DNA of 64,000 bases, taken from assembly GCA_038125725.1 (NCBI GenBank), contig JAYPEK010000016.1, forward strand, positions 12,000 through 75,999, written 5' to 3'. Each line of letters opens with the position of its first letter. Position 1 is the first letter of the stretch. The notes under the pieces were generated by a model. It saw only the letters and a list, made by a program, of their open reading frames with translations. It did not search any database and was not told the origin of the DNA. The DNA comes from TMED8 sp038125725 (GTDB taxonomy: Bacteria > Pseudomonadota > Alphaproteobacteria > Rhodospirillales > Casp-alpha2). Position numbers and translations under genes: made by a program. Below are positions 43,741-52,305 of this stretch, in pieces.

Positions 43741-44619
43741 CTATTTGGCGGCAGCGACGGATTCGATGGCGCGAATTTCGTCGGGCGCCAGGTTGAATTC
43801 GAAGACATCCAGGTCGGCGCGCATGTGCCGGGCATCGGTGGTGCCGGTGAGCGGGATCATCCCGATATCGAGAGCGAAGCGAAAAATGACCTGGTCGATC
43901 CCCTTGCCATGTCGCTTGGCGATTTCGACCACTCCCGGGTGATTTGCCAATTGCCGATTGGCCGTAAGCAACGAGAATCCCTGGTAGACGATACCGTGCT
44001 GGGCACAGAAATCCTGCACCGGCTTGTCCCAGGCCCGCACCGCGTAGCAGCGGTTTTGGACGAAGCTCGGCATGATTTCGGCCTTGGCGGTGAGCAACTG
44101 CAGTTGCTTCAGGTTCATGTTGCTGACCCCGATCAGGCGCGCGAGACCATCCTTGTGCAGCGCTTCCATGGTCCGCCAGGCGGCCCAGTCGGCGGCGGCA
44201 AGGCCATCGCGGATCGTCGGACCATGCAGGATATAGCTATCGACGAAATCGACGCCCAGGTGTTCCAGAGATACCTTCATGGATTGCCGGACCTGCGCCG
44301 CCACCGGGGCGTTTTCGTCGTAGGGCAGGCGATGGTCTTGGCCGCGCCGGTGGGTGAACTTGGTTTGCACGAAAAGCTGTTCGCGGCTCAGCATGCCGCG
44401 CGCCTTGGCGCCGGCGATGGCCTTGCCGACAGCGGCCTCGAAATAATGTTTGCGTTGGTTGGCCGTGTCGATGCCGCGAAACCCCATGCCCAAGGCCAAG
44501 GTGGTCAGCGATTCAGTGCGGTCTTCCTTCCATGCGGTGCCGTAGAGGAAGCGCGGCACCCGAACATCGTTGATGCGGAGGAACCGTTCGTTGTTAGCGC
44601 TTGATTTGTTATACGACAT
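43741..44619 (-). CDS. Aldo/keto reductase
   Basis: 292 aa. AKR tetrad candidates: Asp in GIDTA, Tyr in RKHYFE (three residues further than usual), Lys in VQTKFT and His in YILHGPT; the NADPH-binding C-terminal region is PLTGTTDARHM. It reduces an unknown carbonyl compound. It is transcribed divergently from the hemerythrin-like gene and forms part of the insertion between fabD and fabG. Confidence 0.88.
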   Translation of the reverse strand: MSYNKSSANNERFLRINDVRVPRFLYGTAWKEDRTESLTTLALGMGFRGIDTANQRKHYFEAAVGKAIAGAKARGMLSREQLFVQTKFTHRRGQDHRLPYDENAPVAAQVRQSMKVSLEHLGVDFVDSYILHGPTIRDGLAAADWAAWRTMEALHKDGLARLIGVSNMNLKQLQLLTAKAEIMPSFVQNRCYAVRAWDKPVQDFCAQHGIVYQGFSLLTANRQLANHPGVVEIAKRHGKGIDQVIFRFALDIGMIPLTGTTDARHMRADLDVFEFNLAPDEIRAIESVAAAK

Positions 44620-44734
44620 AAGTTATATTCAAAAGTCATATATGAAAGGGCATAAGTTTGGCCTACCGTTCGACCCGCTGGGTTCGACGTTAACGCCATC
44701 CAAGGTGTTGGTGAAAGACCAAAGGGGTGTTGCC

Positions 44735-45151
44735 ATGATCGCCAACGACTGGTTCGACAATTTCTCCACCGGGGACGAAGCCCTCGACAGCGAACGCCGG
44801 GACTTGTTCGACATGCTCGATGTCTGTTCCCGGGACGCCGCGAAACCGCCCAGGCGCGTGGTCGATCTCAGGGTCAGTGTCGAGTCCATCGGGGCGCGCA
44901 TGCTCGATCATGTCGATCACCTGGATGCGCGAATGGATGGCGCCGACGCGGCCATGCGCGCCAACCATGCGCGGGCACGCGACGACCTGCATCGGCTCAT
45001 CAACAACTTCCGCACCGTCGCCATTGAGCAGCCGGAGCGATTCGACATGGCTGATTTCTCCGACCAAATGCGCCAGTGGCTGCGTGCCCAGGTGCTGACC
45101 GCGCATCTGGCGCTCGACCCGGAATTAAGCGCGGTCGTAAGCGCTGCCTGA
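44735..45151 (+). CDS. Hemerythrin-like protein lacking canonical iron ligands
   Basis: 138 aa from the ATG at 44735 (AGGGG upstream); the open frame from 44570 is in the divergent promoter region. Length and layout match bacteriohemerythrin: W6 with FSTGDEALDSERRDLF at the N-terminus, helices, and a C-terminal QWLRAQVLTAHLALD. The first ligand, normally His after D-x-x, is Glu/Arg here (20-21). The WL-x-x-H ligand is Gln119, and few other expected His remain (H59, H62, H78, H86). Iron and oxygen binding are therefore doubtful. It lies just before fabG. Confidence 0.6.
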   Translation: MIANDWFDNFSTGDEALDSERRDLFDMLDVCSRDAAKPPRRVVDLRVSVESIGARMLDHVDHLDARMDGADAAMRANHARARDDLHRLINNFRTVAIEQPERFDMADFSDQMRQWLRAQVLTAHLALDPELSAVVSAA

Positions 45152-45161
45152 TCCTTCATCC

Positions 45162-45191
45162 GCGCCGGGTTTCGGCGCTTCCGCATTTTTT
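45162..45191 (+). terminator. Weak hairpin terminator after the hemerythrin-like gene
   Basis: GCGCCG (45162-45167) pairs with CGGCGC (45173-45178) around a 5-base loop. Six T follow at 45186-45191 after a 7-base gap, so termination may be inefficient. It lies 10 bases past the stop codon and before fabG. Confidence 0.5.
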
Positions 45192-45267
45192 GGTGGACGC
45201 GTTCCGCGTGATCGGGCATCCCCAATCGGGTATGCTGACGAAGGGCTGATCACGGAGAGGACCGAAC

Positions 45268-46005
45268 ATGTTTGATTTGAGCGGAAAAACCGCGCTCGTT
45301 ACCGGCGCTTCCGGGGGAATCGGTGGTGCCATCGCGCGCAGCCTCAAGGCGGCGGGGGCCACCGTGGCGCTCTCGGGGCGCCAGGTCGACGCGCTTAAGG
45401 CGCTGGCCGCCGAATTGGGCGACGGCGCGCACGTGGTGCCGGCCGACCTGTCGTCGGCGGAAGGCGCCGACCAACTGATCAAGGATGCGACGGAAGCCAT
45501 GGGCGGTGTCGATATCCTGGTCAACAACGCCGGCCTGACCCGCGACAATCTGGCCATGCGAATCAAGGACGAAGACTGGCAGTCGGTCATCGACGTCAAC
45601 CTGACGGCGACCTTCCGCCTGTCGCGCGCCGTCATGCGCGGCATGATGAAGAGCCGCTGGGGCCGGATCATCAATATTACGTCGATCGTCGGCGTCACCG
45701 GCAACGCCGGGCAGGCCAACTATGCCGCTTCCAAGGCCGGCATGATCGGCATGTCGAAATCGCTGGCCCAGGAAGTGGCGAGCCGCGGCGTCACCGTCAA
45801 TTGCGTGGCGCCCGGGTTCATCACCACCGCCATGACCGACGCGCTCAGCGACGATCAGAAGGAAAACCTGCTCGGCGGCATTCCCGCCGGGCGCATGGGG
45901 ACGGTCGAGGATATCGCCGCCGCCTGTGTCTACCTGGCCAGCGACGAAGCCGCCTACGTCACCGGCCAGACGTTGCACGTCAATGGCGGCATGGCGATGA
46001 TTTAA
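45268..46005 (+). CDS. fabG: 3-oxoacyl-ACP reductase
   Basis: 245 aa, SDR fold: TGASGGIGGAIA at 11-22, NNAGLTRDN, catalytic Ser in ITSIVGVTGN, YAASKAGM and PGFITTAMTD, all typical of FabG. GGAGAGGACC precedes the ATG. It reduces 3-oxoacyl-ACP in the elongation cycle. acpP follows after 150 bases with a strong hairpin between. Confidence 0.95.
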   Translation: MFDLSGKTALVTGASGGIGGAIARSLKAAGATVALSGRQVDALKALAAELGDGAHVVPADLSSAEGADQLIKDATEAMGGVDILVNNAGLTRDNLAMRIKDEDWQSVIDVNLTATFRLSRAVMRGMMKSRWGRIINITSIVGVTGNAGQANYAASKAGMIGMSKSLAQEVASRGVTVNCVAPGFITTAMTDALSDDQKENLLGGIPAGRMGTVEDIAAACVYLASDEAAYVTGQTLHVNGGMAMI

Positions 46006-46029
46006 GGCCTGGGAGAAGCGGAAAATGGT

Positions 46030-46079
46030 GGGGGTTTTCGCGGCTGGTCAACGACACAAAAGTGTGTTACCAAACCCCC
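46030..46079 (+). promoter_or_regulatory. Nested inverted repeats between fabG and acpP
   Basis: Inner hairpin: TGGT-c-AAC-g-ACAC (46045-46057), loop AAAA, then GTGT-GTT-ACCA (46062-46072), an 11-pair stem with two single-base bulges. Outer arms GGGGGTTT (46030-46037) and AAACCCCC (46072-46079) share one base with it. No T-run follows, so it is not a standard terminator. It may be an operator or an mRNA structure controlling acpP. Confidence 0.5.
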
Positions 46080-46155
46080 GCTTCGCGTCGCCGCTCATTC
46101 TGTGGCAGCGTGCCAGACCAGATTTATCAATTAGTTAGGATACGGGGAAACCGAC

Positions 46156-46392
46156 ATGAGTGATGTTGCGGATCGGGTGAAAAAGATCGTCATCGAGCAC
46201 CTGGGCGTGGACGAAGATAAAGTCGTCGAGAACGCCAACTTCATCGAGGACCTGGGCGCCGACAGCCTGGACACCGTCGAGTTGGTGATGGCTTTCGAAG
46301 AAGAGTTCGGTTGCGAGATTCCGGACGACGCCGCCGAGAACATCTCGACCATCAAAAACGCCATCGATTTCATCGAATCCCAGCAGGGCTGA
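46156..46392 (+). CDS. acpP: Acyl carrier protein
   Basis: 78 aa, acidic. Phosphopantetheine Ser37 in GADSLDTVELVM. It carries the growing acyl chain between FabD, FabG and FabF. ATACGGGGAAACC leads into the ATG. It sits between two inverted-repeat elements, fitting its usual separate high expression. Confidence 0.97.
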   Translation: MSDVADRVKKIVIEHLGVDEDKVVENANFIEDLGADSLDTVELVMAFEEEFGCEIPDDAAENISTIKNAIDFIESQQG

Positions 46393-46408
46393 CCAGCCCC
46401 CGCGAGAG

Positions 46409-46444
46409 CGCCGGCGAACCTGCGAGGGGGAGGGCCGGCGTTTT
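46409..46444 (+). terminator. Hairpin between acpP and fabF
   Basis: CGCCGGC (46409-46415) pairs with GCCGGCG (46434-46440) around an 18-base loop, followed by TTTTC. It is placed 16 bases after the acpP stop, so it probably trims or attenuates the acpP transcript before fabF. The long loop makes it a partial terminator. Confidence 0.5.
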
Positions 46445-46480
46445 CATTGGGATTCCGGATTACCGGAATAGCGAGTGGAT

Positions 46481-47743
46481 ATGAGACGTGTCGTTGTGAC
46501 CGGAATGGGCATGGTGTCGTCGCTGGGCGTCGGCATCAAGACCAACTGGGACGGCCTGATGGCCTCCAAGTCCGGGATTCGCAAGATCGAGAATTTCGAC
46601 GTCACCGACCTGCCGGCGAAGATCGGCGGCCAGGTGCCGGAAGGACCCACCGAGGAAGGCAAATTCAACGCCGACGATTGGGTGACGCCCAAGGATCGCC
46701 GGCGCATGGACGATTTCATCGTCTATGGCCTCGCCGCCGCCGAACAGGCGGTGCAGGATTCGGGTTGGGTCGCGGATGAAGATGAGAAGGCTTGGCGCAC
46801 CGGCGTCCTGATCGGGTCGGGGATCGGCGGGCTGTCGGAAATTTCCGGCGGCGCCATCACCGTCAACGAGGGCCGCGCGCGGCGTCTCAGCCCGTTCTTC
46901 ATTCCCGCCAGCCTGATCAACCTGGTTTCCGGGCATGTTTCCATCCGTAACGGCTTCAAGGGCCCCAACCACGCGGTGGTGACGGCCTGCTCCACCGGCG
47001 CGCACGCCATCGGCGACGCGGCCCGCATCATCATGTGGGACGATGCCGACGTGATGGTCGCGGGCGGTGCCGAAGCCGCCATCTGCCCCTTGGGCGTGGC
47101 CGGGTTCTGCGCGGCGCGGGCCTTGTCGACGGGCTTCAACGATACGCCCGAGCGGGCCTCGCGGCCGTGGGACAAGGACCGGGACGGCTTCGTCATGGGC
47201 GACGGTGCCGGCGTCGTGGTGCTCGAGGAACTGGAGCACGCCAAGAAGCGCGGCGCCAAGATCTACGGCGAGATCGTCGGCTACGGCATGTCCGGCGATG
47301 CCCACCACATCACTGCGCCGGCCGAGGACGGCAACGGCGGCTACCGCTGCATGCAGGCGGCGTTGAAGCGCGCCGGCATGAACCCGGAAGACATCGACTA
47401 CGTCAACGCCCACGGCACCTCGACGCCCTTGGGGGATGAAATCGAACTCGGCGCCGTCAAGCGGTTGTTCGGCGACCATGCCTACAATATCTCCATGTCG
47501 TCGACCAAGTCGGCCATCGGCCACCTGTTGGGCGCTGCCGGCGCCGTCGAGGCGATCTTCTCGATCCTCGCCATGAACACCGGCGTGGTGCCGCCAACGT
47601 TGAACCTGGAGAACCCGTCCGACGGCTGCGACATCGACCTGGTGCCGATGACGCCGAAGGAACGCAAGGTCCGGACCGTGCTCTCGAACTCGTTCGGGTT
47701 CGGCGGCACCAACGCGTCGCTTGTCTTCAAGGCCTTCGAATAA
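46481..47743 (+). CDS. fabF: 3-oxoacyl-ACP synthase II
   Basis: 420 aa from the ATG at 46481 (a GTG two codons earlier is possible). Active-site Cys170 in TACSTGAHA, His ~310 in VNAHGTSTPLGD and His ~347 in SAIGHLLGAAGA make the KAS II triad. It condenses malonyl-ACP with acyl-ACP. Its last 23 bases overlap the mltG frame. Confidence 0.96.
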   Translation: MRRVVVTGMGMVSSLGVGIKTNWDGLMASKSGIRKIENFDVTDLPAKIGGQVPEGPTEEGKFNADDWVTPKDRRRMDDFIVYGLAAAEQAVQDSGWVADEDEKAWRTGVLIGSGIGGLSEISGGAITVNEGRARRLSPFFIPASLINLVSGHVSIRNGFKGPNHAVVTACSTGAHAIGDAARIIMWDDADVMVAGGAEAAICPLGVAGFCAARALSTGFNDTPERASRPWDKDRDGFVMGDGAGVVVLEELEHAKKRGAKIYGEIVGYGMSGDAHHITAPAEDGNGGYRCMQAALKRAGMNPEDIDYVNAHGTSTPLGDEIELGAVKRLFGDHAYNISMSSTKSAIGHLLGAAGAVEAIFSILAMNTGVVPPTLNLENPSDGCDIDLVPMTPKERKVRTVLSNSFGFGGTNASLVFKAFE

Positions 47744-48776
47744 CCCGGGCGCTCAGCCTCCACAAAAACCGCGCCGCCGCGCCGGCCGGATCGCCGCCGC
47801 GATCCTCGCCGTCGTCATTCTTGTCGTCGCCGGCGGCTTGGGGGCGGCATGGATGTGGCTGGAGAGCCGCTACAACGGGCCGGGCGGTCTTGCCGAGGAG
47901 CGAATCCTGATCATCCCGAAAGGTGATGGGCCCGCCGCCATCGCGCGTGACCTGCAAGCCGCCGGCATCGTTGCCGACGCACGGGTGTTTCGCTGGGGGC
48001 TTCGGCTGTTCGGCGACAAGGCGCCGTTGCGCGCCGGTGAATTCGCCTTTCCTACCGCCGTCAGCCCGGCCGAGGCGGCCAGGATCCTGCAAAGCGGCCG
48101 CACCGTGCAGCGCCGCCTGACACTAGCCGAAGGCCTCAGCCGTACCGAAATCGCGAGCCTCCTGGCCTCCGCGCCGGGTGCCGTCGGTGCCGTCGGCGAA
48201 CTGCCGGAAGAGGGGTGGCTGCTTCCCGAAACCTATCACTACACCTTCGGCGAACCGCGCCGCGCGATCTTGCAGCGCATGCACGCGGCAATGATCGAGA
48301 CGGCGGACGAACTTTGGGCCAGCCGCGCCCCGGAGCTGCCGTTGAGCACGGTGCGCGAGGCGGTGATCCTGGCCTCCATCGTCGAGAAGGAAACCGGTGT
48401 CGCCGCCGAGCGTGCGCGCGTGGCGGCGGTGTTCGTCAACCGGCTGAAGCGCGGCATGCGGCTGCAATCGGACCCGACCGTGGTCTACGGGCTGACGCGC
48501 GGCGAAACACCTCTCGACCGGCCACTTACTCGTGCCGACCTCCAAAGCCGAACCGCTTACAATACCTATGTCATCAAAGGGCTGCCGCCGACCGCCATCG
48601 CCAATCCCGGCCGCGCCGCGCTGGAGGCGGTACTGCATCCGGCCGATAGCGACGATCTCTACTTCGTTGCCGACGGAACCGGTGGCCACGCCTTCGCCAA
48701 GACCCTGAAAGGCCACCAGGCGAACGTCGCCAAGTGGCGCCAGATCGAACGCCAGCGGCGGAACGGCAATCCGTAG
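47721..48776 (+). CDS. mltG: Endolytic murein transglycosylase MltG
   Basis: 351 aa from a TTG at 47721 inside fabF; no good ribosome site is seen, so the exact start is uncertain, but no later start keeps the N-terminal TM (RIAAAILAVVILVVAGGLGAAW). A LysM-like region follows, then the YceG domain with catalytic Glu in ASIVEKETGV and QSDPTVVYGL. It cuts nascent glycan strands in the inner-membrane periplasmic face. fabF-mltG adjacency is usual in alphaproteobacteria. Confidence 0.93.
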   Translation: MSSRPSNNPGAQPPQKPRRRAGRIAAAILAVVILVVAGGLGAAWMWLESRYNGPGGLAEERILIIPKGDGPAAIARDLQAAGIVADARVFRWGLRLFGDKAPLRAGEFAFPTAVSPAEAARILQSGRTVQRRLTLAEGLSRTEIASLLASAPGAVGAVGELPEEGWLLPETYHYTFGEPRRAILQRMHAAMIETADELWASRAPELPLSTVREAVILASIVEKETGVAAERARVAAVFVNRLKRGMRLQSDPTVVYGLTRGETPLDRPLTRADLQSRTAYNTYVIKGLPPTAIANPGRAALEAVLHPADSDDLYFVADGTGGHAFAKTLKGHQANVAKWRQIERQRRNGNP

Positions 48777-48786
48777 AAATCCCAGC

Positions 48787-48826
48787 AAAAAAAAGCCCCG
48801 GCGGTCGCCCGCCGGGGCCTTGTTTT
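48787..48826. terminator. Bidirectional terminator between mltG and the MBL-fold gene
   Basis: A perfect 10-base stem GCCCCGGCGG (48795-48804) / CCGCCGGGGC (48809-48818) with a TCGC loop. A8 lies on the left (48787-48794) and TTGTTTT on the right. It serves both convergent genes, 11 bases past the mltG stop. Confidence 0.92.
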
Positions 48827-48843
48827 AAGGTTTTGTCCTCGGC

Positions 48844-49815
48844 TCAGCAGCCGGCGGTGCACTTGCCCATGGCGTCGAATTCCATGGTCTTACCGCTGAG
48901 CGGAATATGGACCGGTACCTTGACGGCTTTTTGGAAGATATCGGTACGGGTGCCGGCGATGACCTTGCCGCCCTTGGTCGCTTCCTCGTTGGCATGCGAG
49001 GCGATGACCGAGGCCGGCTTCACCAGTTCGTTGATGACATAGGCCGCTTCGGTCGGGCCGGTGGTGAAGGTGTCGCCGATGTTCATGACGGCGAGCTTGG
49101 CGCCGTAGAAGCCGCGCACGACGCTGTCCTGCTCGGCGGTGATGCCGGTATCGCCGGAAAGATAGACGACGAGACCGTTGGAGAACTTCAGCACGTAGCC
49201 GGTGGGTGGGCCGACGTAGCCCGAGAACCCGGCTGCTTTCATCATCTTGCCGAGCTCGCCGCCGATGAAGTCGGGCGCCAGGCCGTTGGAGTGGGCTGCC
49301 GGTACGGTCGAAATACCGACGCCGCCGACCGTCTTGGTGGCGCCGAAGCGGGCCAGGATGGAATCCTTCGGATTGCCGCCGTTGGCTTTCAGCTTGCCGG
49401 CGAAGAAGGGCGGCATTTCGCTGCCGGTGACGATCTTCGCCTTCTTGGCCAGCGCGATGTTGACGGTGTTGGTATTGGGCGTCGAATTGACCGAGAAGTC
49501 CGGCTTGCCGCAGGTGCCGGAATTGACCGCTTTCATGTGGCGGTTGCTGGCATGGTCGCCGTGCATGTGGCTGACCAGCAGAACGTCGATCTTGCCGAGG
49601 CGCGGATCGTCGGCGCCGGCGACGGAACGGCCGGCATCGTAAAGAATACGCGTGCCGTTGGGATCTTCGAAGATCATGGCGCGGTCGAGACGGCAGAACT
49701 CACCGGTGACGCCCCCCAATGGCGTTACTTTCACGGTCTGCGCCTGAACGCCGCCTGCCGTGATGCCGGCGGCGAATAGCGCCGCGGCCGGAAGAACGTA
49801 GGATAGAAGCCTCAT
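48844..49815 (-). CDS. Secreted metallo-beta-lactamase-fold hydrolase
   Basis: 323 aa from the ATG at 49815 with GGGAGG five bases upstream; a GTG two codons earlier is inside the spacer. Signal peptide 1-~26 ending VQAQ. Metal motif HMHGDHAS (His83, His85, Asp87, His88), a downstream VYLSGDTGITAEQD Asp and a His in VIASHANEE. UlaG/YtnP-like layout. Periplasmic hydrolase of unknown substrate. It may follow the cytochrome c' gene, but a hairpin separates them. Confidence 0.88.
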   Translation of the reverse strand: MRLLSYVLPAAALFAAGITAGGVQAQTVKVTPLGGVTGEFCRLDRAMIFEDPNGTRILYDAGRSVAGADDPRLGKIDVLLVSHMHGDHASNRHMKAVNSGTCGKPDFSVNSTPNTNTVNIALAKKAKIVTGSEMPPFFAGKLKANGGNPKDSILARFGATKTVGGVGISTVPAAHSNGLAPDFIGGELGKMMKAAGFSGYVGPPTGYVLKFSNGLVVYLSGDTGITAEQDSVVRGFYGAKLAVMNIGDTFTTGPTEAAYVINELVKPASVIASHANEEATKGGKVIAGTRTDIFQKAVKVPVHIPLSGKTMEFDAMGKCTAGC

Positions 49816-49911
49816 TTTCACCTCCCTGGTTGAGACATTGAACTTGGAGATATGGAGCCTCCGGCGTGGAAATCAATTGATCATAGGTGCCGGCGACGAG
49901 GAACAAACGGG

Positions 49912-49943
49912 GACGGCCCCGCGCCGGAGAGCGGCGCGGGGCC
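49912..49943 (-). terminator. Hairpin after the cytochrome c' gene
   Basis: An 11-base perfect stem GGCCCCGCGCC (49915-49925) / GGCGCGGGGCC (49933-49943) with a 7-base loop. On the minus strand it is followed by GTCCCCGTTTGTT, a poor T-tract. It lies 30 bases beyond the cytochrome stop. Confidence 0.55.
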
Positions 49944-49973
49944 AAAGTCGTCAGGAGAACGACGACGGGGCTG

Positions 49974-50447
49974 TCAGTTTTTCGGCGCGCGGAACGGCTT
50001 GTGGCAACCGCCACAGGCACCGCCGACGGCGCCGAAGTTGGCCTTCAACGCGTCGAGGCCGTTACCGGCTTCGCCGGCGAGCTTTTCCGCCGCCATGGCC
50101 AGCGCCATGCGGGCTTCGCCGATTTTCGATCCGGCGGCCCAAATGTCGGGCTTGGCGCGGGTCTTGCCGGCGAGGTCCGCCTGGCCGGCATCGGAGCCCT
50201 TCGGCCACATGGCGCCGTTTTTCATTTTTGCGGCGGCCATGAGATTGCCGGCGGCGTTCGAAGCAGCCGTGGCGTCGTACGGGGCCTGGCCCTTCACCAT
50301 GGCGGCCAACTGGCCCAGGTTGAAGGCATAGACCTGCATCAGCGCCTGGCGGGCGGTGATCTGTTTGGAGAAATCGGCGGCCTGGGCAACCGTGGCGAAG
50401 CTAGCGGCAACCAAGGCGGCCGCGGCAAGGGCAGTAAGTTTTTTCAT
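49974..50447 (-). CDS. Class II cytochrome c (c'/c556 type)
   Basis: 157 aa: signal peptide 1-23 (VAQA), a four-helix bundle, and the C-terminal haem site CGGCH (145-149). Met37 near the start of helix A (RQALMQVY) is a candidate sixth ligand, favouring the c556 subclass over high-spin c'. A periplasmic electron carrier or NO-binding protein. Divergent from a LysR regulator with a LysR-type box between. Confidence 0.92.
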   Translation of the reverse strand: MKKLTALAAAALVAASFATVAQAADFSKQITARQALMQVYAFNLGQLAAMVKGQAPYDATAASNAAGNLMAAAKMKNGAMWPKGSDAGQADLAGKTRAKPDIWAAGSKIGEARMALAMAAEKLAGEAGNGLDALKANFGAVGGACGGCHKPFRAPKN

Positions 50448-50482
50448 GGGGGGTGCGCTCCCTGTTAAAAGACCGGGTTATT

Positions 50483-50499
50483 CTTGAATATGCATCAAG
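50483..50499. promoter_or_regulatory. LysR-type box between cytochrome c' and lysR
   Basis: CTTGA (50483-50487) and TCAAG (50495-50499) around ATATGCA make an inverted repeat that contains the T-N11-A core (TTGA-N7-TCAA). It lies 36 bases before the cytochrome start and 42 before the LysR start, suggesting control of both. Confidence 0.55.
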
Positions 50500-50540
50500 T
50501 CAGTATCAATTAGGCGAATTTGCCGTTTGCATGTGCGTAG

Positions 50541-51428
50541 ATGCACAAATATAGATGGAGCGACCTGGAGTATGTATTGACCGTGGCGGCGACCGGTTCG
50601 GTCGCGTCGGCGGCGCGTGAACTTGGCGTCAATCACACCACCGTGCTCAGGCGGGTGCACGCCTTCGAGGAAACCATCAACTTGCGCCTGTTCGAGCGGC
50701 TGCGAAGCGGCTACCGGCCGACCACGGAGGGCGGTTTGTTCCTGGATGCGGCGCGGGCCATCGAAGGCACGCTCGCCGATCTCGAGCGCAAGGTGGCCGG
50801 CAGCGACACGGCGTTGAGCGGTCCGGTGTCGGTGACCTCGACCGATTCCATCGTGCCCATGTTCATTGACGCCCTGACCGCTTTCCAGCGCCGCCACCCG
50901 AGCGTCGTCGTCGATGTACGGGTCGCCAACGTGCATCTGAACCTGGATCGGCGGGAATCCGACATTGCCATCCGGGCTTCCAACAATCCGCCCGCGCATC
51001 TGGTCGGCCGCCAAGTTTGTGAATTGCGGTTCGGCGTTTATGCCGTGCCTGACATGATTGGCAGCACCGACGGCAGGCCGATGGAACAATGGCCCTGGGT
51101 CGGCATGGAGATGCCGCTGGCCGGTTCGTCGGCCGGTGAATGGATGGGCAAGAACGTTCCGGCGGAAAGCATCGGTTTCCATTCCAACAGTTTCAATACC
51201 ATCCGTGACCTGGCGGTCAGCGGGGCCGGTTTCGCGGTGCTGCCGAGGCATCTGGGTGATCGGGACGTGCGCTTGGTTCGGATCGACGGTCTGGGCCGCA
51301 TGCCGGCATCGGGCCTGTGGCTGTTGTCGCATGAGGACATGCTGCGCTCGCCCCGGGTGCGGGCGGCGACGGATTTCCTTTACCGGGGCTTGCGAGCCAA
51401 GCGCGCGGCCTTCGAAGGAACGGGCTAG
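50541..51428 (+). CDS. LysR-family transcriptional regulator
   Basis: 295 aa. Winged helix (VLTVAATGSVASAARELGVN, residues ~13-32) followed by a substrate-binding domain from ~85. The ribosome site is weak; the ATG at 50541 fits the family length. Divergent from the cytochrome c' gene across a LysR box. Its stop is one base from the convergent TauD gene. The effector is unknown. Confidence 0.9.
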   Translation: MHKYRWSDLEYVLTVAATGSVASAARELGVNHTTVLRRVHAFEETINLRLFERLRSGYRPTTEGGLFLDAARAIEGTLADLERKVAGSDTALSGPVSVTSTDSIVPMFIDALTAFQRRHPSVVVDVRVANVHLNLDRRESDIAIRASNNPPAHLVGRQVCELRFGVYAVPDMIGSTDGRPMEQWPWVGMEMPLAGSSAGEWMGKNVPAESIGFHSNSFNTIRDLAVSGAGFAVLPRHLGDRDVRLVRIDGLGRMPASGLWLLSHEDMLRSPRVRAATDFLYRGLRAKRAAFEGTG

Positions 51429-51429
51429 A

Positions 51430-52260
51430 TCAGCTCGGCCGGTCGCCGGCGATGGTGATGCGGTGCATCACCCGCTTGAAGCCGTGGTAGTCATTGATCG
51501 GGTTGTGGTGGGTGGCGCGGTTGTCCCAGAACGCGATGGAGCCCGGCTGCCAGCGGAACGCGGTGGTGAATTCCGGCCGGCGCTGGTGCTCGAACAGGTA
51601 GTTCAGGATCGGCGCGCTTTCCTCCTCGGTGAAACCCTTGAAACCGACGGTGTGGCCGTAATTGACGTAGAGCACCTTTTCCCCGGTTTCCGGATGGGTC
51701 CGCACCACCGGATGCTCGGCCCGCAATTCGGCCGCCTTGTCGACCTTGGCGTCGGTGGCCATGCGGTCCTCACGCGACTTGGTCACTTCCGCCTTCGCCG
51801 ACGACGAGATGCCGACCAAACCCGACAGCATCTCCTTCATGCCGTCGGAAAGCCGCTCATAGGCCAGCGCCATGTTGGCGAACAGGGTATCGCCGCCGAA
51901 AGGCGGCAGTTCGCGCGCCACCAGAATGGCGCCCATGGGCGGGCATTCCAGGTACGAGGTGTCCGAATGCCACATGCCGCCGAAGTTGGTCGTCTCATGC
52001 GCCAGTTTCACCACCGGCACGATCTCCGGCACCTCCTCCAGGCCCTTGACCATGGGATATTCGACCACCTCGCCGAAGCGCTTGGCGAAAGCCAGGTGCT
52101 GGTGCGGGGTGATGTCCTGGTCGCGGAAGAAGATGACCTTGTGGTCGAGCAGCGCCTGGCGAATTTCGGCGATGGTTGCGTCGGTGAGGTCGTCGGATAG
52201 GTCGACATCGCCGATCTCGGCGCCGAGCGCGCCGGAGATGCGCTGTACGGAAATGCTCAT
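51430..52260 (-). CDS. TauD/TfdA family Fe(II)/2-oxoglutarate dioxygenase
   Basis: 276 aa. Iron ligands His98 and Asp100 in MWHSDTSY and His251 in DNRATHHN; 2-oxoglutarate Arg267 in VMHRITI. The N-terminal GAEIGDVDL strand is typical of TauD. It hydroxylates or cleaves an unknown substrate, such as a sulfonate or aryloxy acid. It is separate from rsmA (45 bases) and convergent with the LysR gene. Confidence 0.9.
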   Translation of the reverse strand: MSISVQRISGALGAEIGDVDLSDDLTDATIAEIRQALLDHKVIFFRDQDITPHQHLAFAKRFGEVVEYPMVKGLEEVPEIVPVVKLAHETTNFGGMWHSDTSYLECPPMGAILVARELPPFGGDTLFANMALAYERLSDGMKEMLSGLVGISSSAKAEVTKSREDRMATDAKVDKAAELRAEHPVVRTHPETGEKVLYVNYGHTVGFKGFTEEESAPILNYLFEHQRRPEFTTAFRWQPGSIAFWDNRATHHNPINDYHGFKRVMHRITIAGDRPS

Positions 52261-52305
52261 GCGCTTCGTCCCCCGGGAATATTCAAGCCCCCGATGATGG
52301 CTTGG

